This document shows positions 26,447-35,329 of a stretch of 64,000 bases of DNA, piece after piece. The notes beneath the pieces are model-generated. The model was not told the DNA's origin, did not search any database, and saw nothing but the letters and a program-made list of their open reading frames with translations. A program made the translations under genes and the position numbers. Within the stretch, counting starts at the first letter, position 1; every line of letters begins with the position of its first letter. This stretch comes from Bacillota bacterium (GTDB lineage Bacteria; Bacillota; Clostridia; Oscillospirales; Oscillospiraceae). The stretch spans positions 1 through 64,000 of the forward strand of contig JAUNCL010000003.1 in the NCBI GenBank assembly GCA_030535235.1, in the 5' to 3' direction.

Positions 26447-27904
26447 TTGAACAATACCTTTGATATTCTCATCATCGGCGGCGGGGCAGTGGGCTGCGCC
26501 GTGGCCCGGGAGCTCTCCCGCTATCGCCTGTCCGTCGCCCTGTTGGAAAAGGAGTGGGACGTGGCCGCCGGCACCAGCGGACGGAACTCCGCCGTGGTCC
26601 ACGCCGGCTTCAACAACAAGCCCGGCAGTCTCATGGCCCGGCTCTGCGTGGAGGGCAACCGGGGCTTTGAAGCCGCCTGCCGGGAGTTGGACGTCCCCTA
26701 CCGAAAGACCGGAAAGCTCCTGGTGGCCTTTGACCGGGAGGACCTGGCCGTCCTGGCCCGGCTGAAAGCCCAGGGAGAGGAAAACGGCTGCCGGGGTCTG
26801 GCCCTGCTGGACCAGGCCCAGCTCCGGGAACGGCTCCCCCAGGTGGGGGGCATCGGGGCCATGGAGTCCCCGGAGACCGGGGTGTTCGACCCCTTCCTCT
26901 ACACCGTGGCCCTGGCGGAAAACGCGGTGCAGAACGGCGTGACCTTCTTCCTGGGCCACCAGGTCACCGGGATTCAAGTGGTCTCCGAGGGCTTCCGGGT
27001 CACCGCCGGGGGCAAGGTCTTCACCGCCCGGCGGCTGGTGAACTGCGCCGGTTTGTTCAGCGCCAAGATCGCCGCCATGGCGGGGGTGGACGGGTACGCC
27101 ATCTACCCCTGCCGGGGAGAGTACTTCATTCTGGACAAAATCGCCGACGGCCTGCTGCCCATGCCCATCTATCCCGCCCCCAAGGCGGGCATCGGCGGGC
27201 TGGGCGTCCACCTGACCCCCACCATCCACGGCAACCTCATCATCGGCCCCAGCGCCGAGTACATCGACGCCCCGGAGGACACCGCCTCCACCCAGCCCGT
27301 CATGGAGAAGCTCTTCCGGGAGGCCCGGCAGCTCCTGCCCGGCCTGGAACGGAAGCACATCATCGGCGCCTACGCCGGCGTCCGACCCAAGCAGGCCCCG
27401 CCGGGGGAGGGCGGTTTCCGGGACTTTGTCATCCGGGAGGAGGACACCTGCCCGGGGCTGGTCAACCTGGTGGGCATCGAGTCCCCCGGCCTCACCGCCT
27501 CCCTGCCCATCGCCCGAATGGTCCGGGACATTCTGGGGCGCACCCTGGAGCTGATCCCCAAGGAATCCTTTGACCCCACCCGCCGGGGGATCCTCCGGTT
27601 CCGGGACCAGGACCCGGAGACCCAGGCCCGTCTCATCCAGGAGGACCCGGACTACGGCGAGATCCTCTGCCGATGCCAGAAGGTCACACGGGCCGAGATC
27701 CGGCAGGCCATTGAGAACCCCCTGGGCGTGAAAACCCTGGCGGGAATTAAGTACCGAGCCTGGGCCACCACCGGCCGGTGTCATGGCGGCTACTGCCTGC
27801 CCAAGATCGCCGAGATGCTGGAGAAGTCGTATGGACTCTCCCCTCAGGAAATCACCTACCGCGGACCCGGCTCTCAGCTCTTTTCAGGGAGGGTGAAGGA
27901 ATGA
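26447..27904 (+). CDS. GlpA-like FAD-dependent oxidoreductase with C-terminal [2Fe-2S] domain
   Basis: A 485-residue flavoprotein of the DAO/glycerol-3-phosphate-dehydrogenase superfamily. The FAD motif ILIIGGGAVGCAVARELSR is at residues 8-26, and AAGTSGRNSAVVHAGFN follows as in GlpA-type enzymes. The C-terminus has a BFD-like domain: CRCQKVTRAEIRQAI then TTGRCHGGYC, four cysteines for one [2Fe-2S]. A TTG start at 26447 is chosen because AAGGA lies 6 bases upstream and the frame matches family N-termini. The next gene overlaps by four bases. The pair resembles the three-gene DAO/FAD/DUF1667 sets of Clostridia and Thermotoga. The electron donor could be glycerol 3-phosphate or another alpha-hydroxy compound. 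Confidence 0.88.
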   Translation: MNNTFDILIIGGGAVGCAVARELSRYRLSVALLEKEWDVAAGTSGRNSAVVHAGFNNKPGSLMARLCVEGNRGFEAACRELDVPYRKTGKLLVAFDREDLAVLARLKAQGEENGCRGLALLDQAQLRERLPQVGGIGAMESPETGVFDPFLYTVALAENAVQNGVTFFLGHQVTGIQVVSEGFRVTAGGKVFTARRLVNCAGLFSAKIAAMAGVDGYAIYPCRGEYFILDKIADGLLPMPIYPAPKAGIGGLGVHLTPTIHGNLIIGPSAEYIDAPEDTASTQPVMEKLFREARQLLPGLERKHIIGAYAGVRPKQAPPGEGGFRDFVIREEDTCPGLVNLVGIESPGLTASLPIARMVRDILGRTLELIPKESFDPTRRGILRFRDQDPETQARLIQEDPDYGEILCRCQKVTRAEIRQAIENPLGVKTLAGIKYRAWATTGRCHGGYCLPKIAEMLEKSYGLSPQEITYRGPGSQLFSGRVKE

Positions 27905-29256
27905 AATACTGCGACGTTGTCATCATCGGCGGCGGACCGGGCGGTCTGGCCGCCGCCAAAGGGGCCAGAGAGGCCGGCGCCCGGTCGGTGCTGGTGCTGG
28001 AGCGGGAGGACCGCTCGGGGGGCATTCTGAACCAGTGCATCCACGACGGCTTCGGTCTGGTCCGCTACAAAACCATGCTCACCGGCCCGGAATATGCCCT
28101 GCGGGCCCGGCAGGAGGCCCTGAACGCCGGGGCAGAGATCCTCACCGGGGCCATGGTCACCGGGCTGACCCCCCGGCGGGTGGTCACCGCCGTGACCCGG
28201 CAGGGGCTTTTGCAAATCCAGGCCGGGGCCGCGGTCCTGGCCACCGGCTGCCGGGAGCGGACCCGGGGGGCCATCGCCATTCCCGGCTCCCGTCCCGCCG
28301 GGGTCTACACGGCGGGGACCGCCCAAAACCTCATGAACACCAAGAACCTGATGGTGGGCAAAAAGGTGGTCATCCTGGGTTCCGGCGACATCGGCCTCAT
28401 TATGGCCCGGCGGCTGATCCTGGAGGGAGCCCAGGTCCTGTGCGCGGCAGAGATGAACCCCGTCCCCAGCGGTCTGGAGCGGAACGTCAGCCAGTGTCTC
28501 TACGACTTCGGCATCCCCCTCTACCTGCGCTGCACCGTCACCAATCTCTTTGGCAAGAAGCGGCTGGAAGGGGTGGAGCTGAGCCAACTGGACGAAGCCG
28601 GACAGCCCATCCCCGGCAGTCAGCGGGTGGTGGCCTGCGACACCCTCCTCCTGTCCGTGGGGCTTATCCCCGAAAACGAGGTAGCCGCCCAGGCCGGGGT
28701 AGCCCTTGATCCCAAAACCAACGGGGCTGTCACCGACAAGTATCTTCAGACCTCGGTCCCCGGCGTCTTCGCCTGCGGCAACAGCCGGAAGGTGCTGGAT
28801 CTGGCCGACTTCGTCACCGTCCAGGGGTTGACCGCCGGGCGGAACGCCGCCGCCTTCCTCCTGGACCGTCCCCTGGAACCCATGCCCCCGGAGACCTCCA
28901 ACGCCATGGCCAAGGGTCTTCCCCAGCCGGGGACCATCACCTGCATTCTCTGCCCCAAGGGCTGCCGCATCCAGGCAGACGCCGACGGCAAGGCCACGGG
29001 CAACGGCTGTCCCAAGGGAGAAGAGTACGCCCTCCAGGAGCAGAAGGCCCCCAAGCGGGTCCTCACCACCACTCTGAAACGGGCCGACGGCAGCCTGCTG
29101 CCGGTCAAGACCAGCCAGGCCGTCCCCAGGGACCATCTGCTGGATTACATGGACCGGCTACGGAACATCACCCTTTCCGCCGCTCCCCTGCCCTGCGGCA
29201 CGGTGGTCCTCCGGGATCCCTTTGGCATCGGGGCGGATGTGGTCTCAGCCCAATAA
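27901..29256 (+). CDS. NAD(P)/FAD oxidoreductase fused to a DUF1667 domain
   Basis: A 451-residue protein. Residues 1-335 form a pyridine-nucleotide-disulfide-type flavoprotein: CDVVIIGGGPGGLAAAKGA, the second dinucleotide motif KVVILGSGDIGLIMARRL near 157, and the FAD-closing block PGVFACGNSRKVLD. From about residue 350 is DUF1667, beginning ITCILCPKGCRIQ and NGCPKGEEYALQE, with Cys residues probably binding metal. In most relatives DUF1667 is a separate third gene, so this is a fusion. ATG 27901 overlaps the partner's stop. The two are expected to act as one complex that passes electrons from a substrate to NAD(P) or a carrier. Confidence 0.88.
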   Translation: MKYCDVVIIGGGPGGLAAAKGAREAGARSVLVLEREDRSGGILNQCIHDGFGLVRYKTMLTGPEYALRARQEALNAGAEILTGAMVTGLTPRRVVTAVTRQGLLQIQAGAAVLATGCRERTRGAIAIPGSRPAGVYTAGTAQNLMNTKNLMVGKKVVILGSGDIGLIMARRLILEGAQVLCAAEMNPVPSGLERNVSQCLYDFGIPLYLRCTVTNLFGKKRLEGVELSQLDEAGQPIPGSQRVVACDTLLLSVGLIPENEVAAQAGVALDPKTNGAVTDKYLQTSVPGVFACGNSRKVLDLADFVTVQGLTAGRNAAAFLLDRPLEPMPPETSNAMAKGLPQPGTITCILCPKGCRIQADADGKATGNGCPKGEEYALQEQKAPKRVLTTTLKRADGSLLPVKTSQAVPRDHLLDYMDRLRNITLSAAPLPCGTVVLRDPFGIGADVVSAQ

Positions 29257-29258
29257 AA

Positions 29259-29344
29259 GACAATCCTCCCTTGTCACAGGGAGGTGGATGGCCCGCACAG
29301 CAGCAGCGGGATTCCGGTTGATCCACAAGGTATACGACAATCCT
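29259..29344. repeat. Degenerate intergenic repeat element
   Basis: The direct repeat GACAATCCT occurs at both ends (29259-29267 and 29336-29344). Near the left end a perfect 7-bp hairpin (CCTCCCT at 29265-29271 with AGGGAGG at 29278-29284) could serve as a terminator for the plus-strand genes. No coding content. Confidence 0.5.
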
Positions 29345-29371
29345 GAATCCCCCCACCGCTGTGCGGTTCCT

Positions 29372-30307
29372 CTAATCATTTTCATAAAGAGCGGCTAAAT
29401 CCCGAATCTTCTGCCGCATCTTTTCACGAATTGGTGCAGGCCCTATGCATTCGCATTGATTCCCAAAGCTTAAAAGCACATCGTAATAGTAGTCATTTTC
29501 TATGAACGGAAACTTCACAATATAATGCTCATCGTCCTCCCGTGAAAACTGTTCATAGGGGCAATATTCAAGCACCCGTTCCATGATGGACTTATGGATA
29601 CGAAGCGTAATCGTTTTCTGCATTGCTGCCACAATATCATCCATCGTTAACTGCGGCTTCTGATACTCCCGTGGGACAAAGGTTCCTTCTTCCATTTGCA
29701 AGTTCAAAATGCGGGATAATCTGAACAAACGAAAATCGTTCCTCGTATAGCAATACGCCTGCAAATACCAACGACTGCTTTTGGATACAAGCTGATACGG
29801 CTCAACGGTACGCAGGGTTTGATTGCCGTGGAGGTCTACATATTCAACGGAAAGCAGCCTGTTTTCCTGTAAGGCTGTTTGAATCGTTTCCAGATAGGGC
29901 TGCATATTTCGGCTGCCCATCCAAGGGTATAAATCTATACATACTTGATTTGCTTTTCGTTCAACGTCCTTTGACTGTTCGGCAGGGATAAGGCGTTTGA
30001 CTTTTGCAAGGACGTGAACCAATTCGTCTCCCCGTATGATGTTGGAAAGGCCGGAAAGACCCATCAAAAGGGCCGACAAATCGGCGGCTGAAAAAACGTT
30101 TTTTTCAATTTTGTAATTTGCCATGATCTCAAATCCGCCGCCGACCCCCGACGTAGAGCGAACAGGAATCCCTGCCATACAAATTGCGTCGATATCCCGA
30201 TAAATCGTGCGGGGAGACACCTCAAACATATCAGCCAATTCCTGTGCGCCGATACGCTTTTTGTCGAGAAGAATCATGATAATGCTGACCAGTCTGTCTG
30301 CTTTCAT
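29372..30307 (-). CDS. YafY-type WYL-domain transcriptional regulator
   Basis: A 311-residue regulator. Residues 1-60 form a DeoR-like winged helix (LLDKKRIGAQELADMFEVSPRTIYRDID); the central WYL part has QTALQENRLLSVEYVDL and QLVSKSSRWYLQAYC, followed by a WCX-type C-terminus. WYL domains sense nucleotides or nucleic-acid fragments. The start at 30307 is chosen because a consensus promoter's -10 lies at 30347-30352, ruling out the longer frame. GC content is clearly lower than surrounding genes and it ends in TAG, both suggesting a different origin. It is divergent from the DJ-1/PfpI gene and probably controls it. Confidence 0.9.
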   Translation of the reverse strand: MKADRLVSIIMILLDKKRIGAQELADMFEVSPRTIYRDIDAICMAGIPVRSTSGVGGGFEIMANYKIEKNVFSAADLSALLMGLSGLSNIIRGDELVHVLAKVKRLIPAEQSKDVERKANQVCIDLYPWMGSRNMQPYLETIQTALQENRLLSVEYVDLHGNQTLRTVEPYQLVSKSSRWYLQAYCYTRNDFRLFRLSRILNLQMEEGTFVPREYQKPQLTMDDIVAAMQKTITLRIHKSIMERVLEYCPYEQFSREDDEHYIVKFPFIENDYYYDVLLSFGNQCECIGPAPIREKMRQKIRDLAALYEND

Positions 30308-30346
30308 TTGCTGTTCGTGTCCCTCCTTCCGGAATGGTTCCTTTTT

Positions 30347-30383
30347 ATTATGAATTGTTGCCATATCGGTGTCAACAATTCAT
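30347..30383 (-). promoter_or_regulatory. Promoter of the WYL regulator with a perfect palindromic operator
   Basis: On the minus strand TTGACA (30370-30375), 17-bp spacer and CATAAT (30347-30352). Overlaid is an 11-bp perfect inverted repeat, ATGAATTGTTG (30350-30360) and CAACAATTCAT (30373-30383), 12 bases apart. One bound dimer would cover the promoter and face the divergent gene as well. Confidence 0.8.
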
Positions 30384-30428
30384 GATATCATAGAAAAGCA
30401 ACCAAACAAAGAAAAGAGGAGAACTGAT

Positions 30429-31055
30429 ATGAATACCGTCTATGTTTATGTCCTTGACACACTGGCAGATTGGGAACTGGGGCATGTTACTTCTGAGCTG
30501 AATTCCGGTCGGTTTTTCAAAAAGGACGCCGAGCCGATATCACTCCGATACGTTGGATATTCTAAGAAGCCGATTACAACCATGGGCGGGCTGACCATAA
30601 TCCCTGATCATGTCGTGGACGATATTGTTTTGGATGAAAAGAGCACACTTCTTTTGCCCGGTGCAAACACCTGGAACGATCCAAACCATCGTGCCATGAT
30701 CGAAAAAGCAAGAAAGCTGCTTGCTGTCGGCGCCACGGTGTGCGCCATTTGCGGGGCTACCACCGCACTTGCAAACGCCGGACTTCTGGATAACAGACCA
30801 CATACCAGCAATGGGCCTGGCTTCCTGGAACTGTTTGCTCCAGAATACCGTGGACAAAGCTTGTACATTGACTGTCTGTCTTTCGCTGACGAAAACCTTA
30901 TCACGGCAGGTTCCACCGGAGCGCTTCTTTGGGCAAAACAGATTATCGCGCGTATGGATGTTTTTGAGCCAGAGGCTCTGGACGCGTGGTATCGGTATTT
31001 TAGTACCGGCGATCGGCAGGCCTTCTTTCAACTGATGCAGGTGACAGGCCAATAA
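30429..31055 (+). CDS. DJ-1/PfpI-family protein
   Basis: A 208-residue protein of the class I glutamine-amidotransferase-like fold. The nucleophile Cys lies in TVCAICGATTALANAGLL (about residue 102), preceded by LLLPGANTW. The N-terminus YVYVLDTLADWELGHV matches the YqiB-like PfpI branch. Members act as deglycases, proteases or chaperones; which applies here is unknown. ATG 30429 has GAGGAG upstream. It is AT-richer than neighbours, like the divergent WYL regulator. Confidence 0.88.
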   Translation: MNTVYVYVLDTLADWELGHVTSELNSGRFFKKDAEPISLRYVGYSKKPITTMGGLTIIPDHVVDDIVLDEKSTLLLPGANTWNDPNHRAMIEKARKLLAVGATVCAICGATTALANAGLLDNRPHTSNGPGFLELFAPEYRGQSLYIDCLSFADENLITAGSTGALLWAKQIIARMDVFEPEALDAWYRYFSTGDRQAFFQLMQVTGQ

Positions 31056-31096
31056 GGCCCCAACCTGTCATCGATGAATTCCCTGATAAGAGAAAC

Positions 31097-31140
31097 ATCC
31101 CCCATCCGTTCCCACCAAGTGGCGGAAACGGATGGGGGAT
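31097..31140. terminator. Terminator hairpin between convergent units
   Basis: Perfect 14-bp inverted repeat (31097-31110 with 31127-31140). On the minus strand it is followed by GTTTCTCTTAT, so it best serves the thrS-CDF-31163 unit. Confidence 0.75.
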
Positions 31141-31162
31141 TGATTGAATCGACGTATTTCTG

Positions 31163-31567
31163 TCAATCGCGAATGTTGGTCAGCTTGTTCTTGATAAGAT
31201 ACAGGCTTTTCCCGTCGGAGGTAAGGCGGGCGTTGTCCAGGACCTCCGGAACCTCCCGCATGATCTCCCGCAGCTTGTTCATGGCGATGACGATGACCCC
31301 ACGGTCGGTGGACTCAATGCCCTTTTCCTCCAAGTGGCGGAAGAAGGCGTAAAAGCTTCGGGAGGCGAAGAAGTTGCGCCCCTCCAGGGTGATGGGGCGG
31401 TAGCGGCCGGACAAAAGCTGGCTCTGCTCCATCCGCTGGGCGGGGATCAGGTCTCCCCGGGCGGGACGGATCAGGAAGGCATAGCGCCCCAGCCCCTCCG
31501 GGTCCACGAAGTGATAGTCGGCAGGCTCCTTATAAATTTTCCCCTCGGCGGTGGTCTCAAGGAACAT
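31163..31567 (-). CDS. Hypothetical protein of 134 residues
   Basis: I do not recognise the family. It is cytoplasmic, mixed charge, with no cysteine or membrane helix. A central region (RYRPITLEGRNFFASRSFYA) followed by RGVIVIAMNKLREIMREVPEV suggests a compact alpha/beta domain. ATG 31567 is 15 bases beyond the CDF stop, with a GGGGGGAGCG site, so it is the last gene of the thrS operon. Confidence 0.7.
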   Translation of the reverse strand: MFLETTAEGKIYKEPADYHFVDPEGLGRYAFLIRPARGDLIPAQRMEQSQLLSGRYRPITLEGRNFFASRSFYAFFRHLEEKGIESTDRGVIVIAMNKLREIMREVPEVLDNARLTSDGKSLYLIKNKLTNIRD

Positions 31568-31582
31568 GACGCTCCCCCCTTC

Positions 31583-32704
31583 TTAATCACTGTAGGCCCG
31601 GTCGATCTTGATGCGGAAGGTGCAGCCGTACTTGGCGGCCAGTTCCTCCTCCATCCGGCGGACCAGAGCCACGCTGTCCTTACACGCAAAGTCGATAACC
31701 GCGTCGAAGGACAGGACTCCCGTCTCCTTGTTTTCAAAGAAGGCGTGGATGGACAGGACGTAGGGATAGGTCTTCACATCCTCCCGAATCTTCTCCTCCA
31801 GAAGCTGGAGTTCGTCCTCCTGGGTGTTCACCGCATAGAAGCCGATATACAGGGAGATGTGGTACTCGTCCAGGATCAGCTGCTGGGCCTTCTTGCTGAT
31901 GGTGTGGAGCTCGGCGGCGGTGTGCCAGTCGTAAACCGCCACGTTGACAGCACCCATGCTCTTGGTGGGGCCGTAGTTGTGGAGAACCAGGTCGTAAGCC
32001 CCCAGAATCCCCTCCACGGAACAGAGTCTCTGCTTGATCTCCTTGGACAGATCCGCGTCGGCCCGTCTGCCCACGATGGAGCTGAGGGTGTCCATGAGCA
32101 TCTCCACGCCGGCCTTGATGATAACCAGGGAGATGATGGCGCCGATCCAGCCGTCCAGTACGTAGCCGGTGGTCATGGCCACCACCGCGCCGGCCAGGGT
32201 ACCGGCGGAGATGACCGCGTCGAAGGTAGCGTCAGAACCGGAGGCCACCAGGGCGTCGGAGTCAGTCATCTTGCCCACCTTCTTGGTATATGCGCCCAGA
32301 ACAATCTTGGTCACGATGGCCACCACCACAATGACCACGGTCACCATGGAGTAGTTGGTCACGTCCGGAGTGATGATCTTTTTCACCGAGGTAATGGCGA
32401 AGCTCACACCGGCAAAGAGGACGATGCCGGAGATGATGATGGCGGTGAGGTACTCCACCCGGCCGTAGCCGAAGGGGTGCTTTCGATCCGGCGGACGGGA
32501 GGCCAGCTTGGTCCCCAGGATGGTGATGACAGAGGACAGCGCGTCGCTCAGGTTGTTCATGGCGTCCAGCACGATGGCGATGGAGTTGGCCAGCAAGCCC
32601 ACTGCCATCTTAAAGGCCACGAGACAGAGGTTGGTCAGAATGGCGATGACGCTGGTGCGAACGATGATTTTATCCCGCTGGGCAGCGGTGTTTTCTTTCT
32701 CCAT
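31583..32704 (-). CDS. Cation diffusion facilitator (CDF) metal transporter
   Basis: A 373-residue CDF protein: six membrane helices (about residues 18-205), then a cytoplasmic domain, here extended with a second ferredoxin-like part near 300-373. Helix 2 has VLDAMNNLSDALSS and helix 5 SGSDATFDAVIS. The usual Zn-type His-xxx-Asp in helix 2 is Asn-xxx-Asp here, as in CDFs not specific for Zn, so manganese or another divalent metal is possible. Position 25 bases after thrS suggests cotranscription under the Thr T-box, an odd partner. Confidence 0.88.
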   Translation of the reverse strand: MEKENTAAQRDKIIVRTSVIAILTNLCLVAFKMAVGLLANSIAIVLDAMNNLSDALSSVITILGTKLASRPPDRKHPFGYGRVEYLTAIIISGIVLFAGVSFAITSVKKIITPDVTNYSMVTVVIVVVAIVTKIVLGAYTKKVGKMTDSDALVASGSDATFDAVISAGTLAGAVVAMTTGYVLDGWIGAIISLVIIKAGVEMLMDTLSSIVGRRADADLSKEIKQRLCSVEGILGAYDLVLHNYGPTKSMGAVNVAVYDWHTAAELHTISKKAQQLILDEYHISLYIGFYAVNTQEDELQLLEEKIREDVKTYPYVLSIHAFFENKETGVLSFDAVIDFACKDSVALVRRMEEELAAKYGCTFRIKIDRAYSD

Positions 32705-32729
32705 AACGGTTCACCCCCGGCAGGTCCCC

Positions 32730-34529
32730 TCAGAGATCGGCGTCCTTCCACTTCTCGTCCACGACCTTGGCGAACATGGCCTCGAAGTCGGCGAAGGACA
32801 TGGCGCCCAGGTCGCCGGCGGAACGGTGTCTGGGAGAGACGGTGCCGTTCTCCATGTCCCGGTCGCCCACCACCAGCATGTAGGGAACCTTGTCCAGCTG
32901 GGCCTCGCGGATCTTCTTGCCGATCTTCTCGTTGCGGTAGTCCACTTCCACGCGGTAGCCCTTCTGGGTCATCTGCTTGGCCAGGTCCGCGCAGTAGTCG
33001 GCGGCGCGGTCGGTGACGGGCAGGAAACGAACCTGCTCGGGGGCCATCCAGCAGGGCAGCGCGCCGGCGTACTTCTCGATGAGCAGAGCCAGGGTGCGCT
33101 CGTAGCAGCCCATGGAGGTGCGGTGGATGATATAGGGGCGGGTCTTCTTGCCGTCCACGTCCACATACTCCATGCCGAACTTCTCCGCCAGCAGCATGTC
33201 AATCTGGATGGTGATGAGGGTGTCCTCCTTGCCGAAGACGTTCTTGATCTGGATGTCCAGCTTGGGGCCGTAGAAGGCGGCCTCGTCGATGCCAATGGTG
33301 TAATCCACGCCCAGGTCGTCCAGGATCTTGCCCATGATAGACTGAGCCTCGGCCCACTGCTCGGGGGTGCCTTCGTACTTGTCGGTGTTGTTGGGGTCCC
33401 ACTGGGAGAAGCGGAAGGAGCAGTCCTCCTTCAGGCCCAGGGTCTCCAGGCAGTAGTTGGCCAGCTCGAAGCAGCCCCGGAACTCCTCCTCCAGCTGCTC
33501 GGGTCGGAGGATCAGGTGGCCCTCGGAGATGGTGAACTGACGGACACGGATGAGGCCGTGCATCTCGCCGGAGTCCTCGTTGCGGAACAGGGTGGATGTC
33601 TCGCCCAGGCGCATGGGCAGGTCACGGTAGGAGCGGCCACGGTTCAGGAAGACCTGATACTGGAAGGGGCAGGTCATGGGACGCAGGGCGAAGCACTCCT
33701 TGGTCTCGTCGGTGGGGTCGCCCAGGACGAACATGCCGTCCAGATAGTGGTCCCAGTGGCCGGAGATCTTGTACAGGTCGCTCTTGGCCATCAGGGGGGT
33801 CTTGGTCAGCTCATAGCCCCGCTTCTGCTCCTCGTCCTCGATCCAGCGCTGGAGGGTCTGGATGACCCGGGCGCCCTTGGGCAGCAGGATGGGCAGGCCC
33901 TGGCCGATGGAGTCCACGGTGGTGAAGTATTCCAGCTCACGGCCCAGCTTGTTGTGGTCCCGCTTCAGGGCCTCTTCCTGCTTCTTCAGGTACTCGTCCA
34001 GTTCATCCTTCTTAGGGAAGGCGATGCCGTAGATCCGCTGGAGGGTCTGACGGTTGGAGTCGCCCCGCCAATAGGCGGCGTTGCAGGCGGTGAGCTTGAT
34101 GGCGTTGCCCTTGATGCGGCCGGTGGAGTCCACGTGGGGGCCGGCGCACAGATCCACGAAGTCGCCCTGCTTATAGAAGGAGATGACGGCGTCCTCGGGC
34201 AGGTCGTTGATGAGCTCCACCTTGTAGGGCTCCTCCCGGTCCTCCATGTACTTGACGGCCTCCTCCCGAGGCAGCTCGAAGCGCTCCAGCTTCAGCTTTT
34301 CCTTGCAGATCTTGCGCATCTCGGCCTCCAGCTCGGCCAGCTGCTCGGGGCTGAAAGGGGCGGGGGTGTCAAAGTCATAGTAGAAGCCGTTCTCGATGGA
34401 AGGGCCGATGGCCAGCTTCACCTCGGGGTGCAGGCGCTTCATGGCCTGGGCCAGGATGTGGGAGCAGGTGTGCCAGTAGGTCTGGCGGTACTCGGGGTTT
34501 TCAAAGGTGTACAGATTCGCATCAGACAT
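32730..34529 (-). CDS. thrS: Threonyl-tRNA synthetase lacking the N-terminal TGS domain
   Basis: A 599-residue class II synthetase. The protein starts directly at the editing domain (HTCSHILAQAMKRLHP, with the His-xxx-His pair), continues with FVDLCAGPHVDSTG and the motif AAYWRGDSNRQTLQRIYG, then the catalytic core (motif 2 LFRNEDSGEMHGLIR; motif 3 KTRPYIIHRTSMGCYER) and anticodon-binding domain. Typical ThrRS is about 640 residues with a TGS domain first, which is missing here; ATG 34529 with CAGGAGGAACG is the plausible start. Expression is under a Thr T-box. Confidence 0.96.
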   Translation of the reverse strand: MSDANLYTFENPEYRQTYWHTCSHILAQAMKRLHPEVKLAIGPSIENGFYYDFDTPAPFSPEQLAELEAEMRKICKEKLKLERFELPREEAVKYMEDREEPYKVELINDLPEDAVISFYKQGDFVDLCAGPHVDSTGRIKGNAIKLTACNAAYWRGDSNRQTLQRIYGIAFPKKDELDEYLKKQEEALKRDHNKLGRELEYFTTVDSIGQGLPILLPKGARVIQTLQRWIEDEEQKRGYELTKTPLMAKSDLYKISGHWDHYLDGMFVLGDPTDETKECFALRPMTCPFQYQVFLNRGRSYRDLPMRLGETSTLFRNEDSGEMHGLIRVRQFTISEGHLILRPEQLEEEFRGCFELANYCLETLGLKEDCSFRFSQWDPNNTDKYEGTPEQWAEAQSIMGKILDDLGVDYTIGIDEAAFYGPKLDIQIKNVFGKEDTLITIQIDMLLAEKFGMEYVDVDGKKTRPYIIHRTSMGCYERTLALLIEKYAGALPCWMAPEQVRFLPVTDRAADYCADLAKQMTQKGYRVEVDYRNEKIGKKIREAQLDKVPYMLVVGDRDMENGTVSPRHRSAGDLGAMSFADFEAMFAKVVDEKWKDADL

Positions 34530-34570
34530 GGTTCGTTCCTCCTGTTTCTAACTGGGGCTGAATAGAAAAA

Positions 34571-34826
34571 TCCCGCCCCTGATGTGATTGTCAGGGGCGG
34601 GATGTAAAAATCTCGCGGTTCCACCCTGCTTGCACAGTGAAAGTCACTGTGCCGCTTCGTTTCCGCTGTAACGGGCGGCGCCCGGCCCAGCCTACTGCAA
34701 ACCTTCGGTGGGCGGCTCGGGGATGGTGCTTGGTCCGGTCCCGGTTCGCAGACGCTCTTTCAGCCCATGAAGCGTCCTCTCTGTGGGGCGAGCCCGGCAA
34801 GGTTCCCGTCGTTGCCATTTTGACGG
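34571..34826 (-). promoter_or_regulatory. T-box leader of thrS, ACC (Thr) specifier
   Basis: The antiterminator core AGGGTGGAACCGCGAG lies at 34612-34627 on the minus strand. The terminator is a perfect 12-bp stem (34571-34582 with 34591-34602) followed by a T-rich stretch. Upstream in stem I, ACC followed by A at 34725-34727 is the expected threonine specifier. Uncharged tRNA-Thr would promote readthrough into thrS, the CDF gene and the 31163 gene. Confidence 0.92.
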
Positions 34827-34830
34827 GAAT

Positions 34831-34859
34831 ATTATATGCCTTGGGGAGAGGAAAGTCAA
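34831..34859 (-). promoter_or_regulatory. Promoter of the thrS operon
   Basis: TTGACT (34854-34859), 17-bp spacer, TATAAT (34831-34836) on the minus strand, upstream of the T-box. Confidence 0.85.
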
Positions 34860-34983
34860 GTAGGATTCCTGGCGGGTGAAAAACAAAAAACCATATTCGT
34901 ACTTCACACATCCTTTCGATTTTCCGTCGGTTTTAATTTGCCCTGTTTTTCAGTACCATAGTTGTATACCAAGGAAAATTGCT

Positions 34984-35268
34984 ATGTTTTTTCGTCAACT
35001 TACGCAGCCACAGTATGATAGATTTTGTCTGGATCTCAGGAAACATGCGTTCTCTCCCCCTCTGTCCCCCAATTATATCGTCCCACTGATCATCAACGGA
35101 GCAGAATATGTTATCCTGCTTCAACCGGAATCCCACAACAGAATCGCTGTGCTTTATGCTATGGAGATTCTGCGGGAAGAGGATACCGTTTCTCACATCC
35201 TTATTACCAAAAATGCCCACTTGCGTGCGTTTTTGGAGATTCTCTTAATGCAGGGTATTCCCTTTTGA
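34984..35268 (+). CDS. Hypothetical small protein, AT-rich
   Basis: A 94-residue protein with no recognised family. ATG 34984 follows AAGGAAAATTGCT, a fair ribosome-binding site; an in-frame upstream ATG at 34876 has none. Its base composition is lower in GC than the flanking genes, like the adjacent toxin-antitoxin genes. It has no membrane helix. It could be a decayed or transferred gene fragment. Confidence 0.5.
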   Translation: MFFRQLTQPQYDRFCLDLRKHAFSPPLSPNYIVPLIINGAEYVILLQPESHNRIAVLYAMEILREEDTVSHILITKNAHLRAFLEILLMQGIPF

Positions 35269-35329
35269 TTTGGCCCACTACTACCCGGAGCCTGCTGACC
35301 TGGCTGGCTGAGGAACCCCTGTGACCCCT

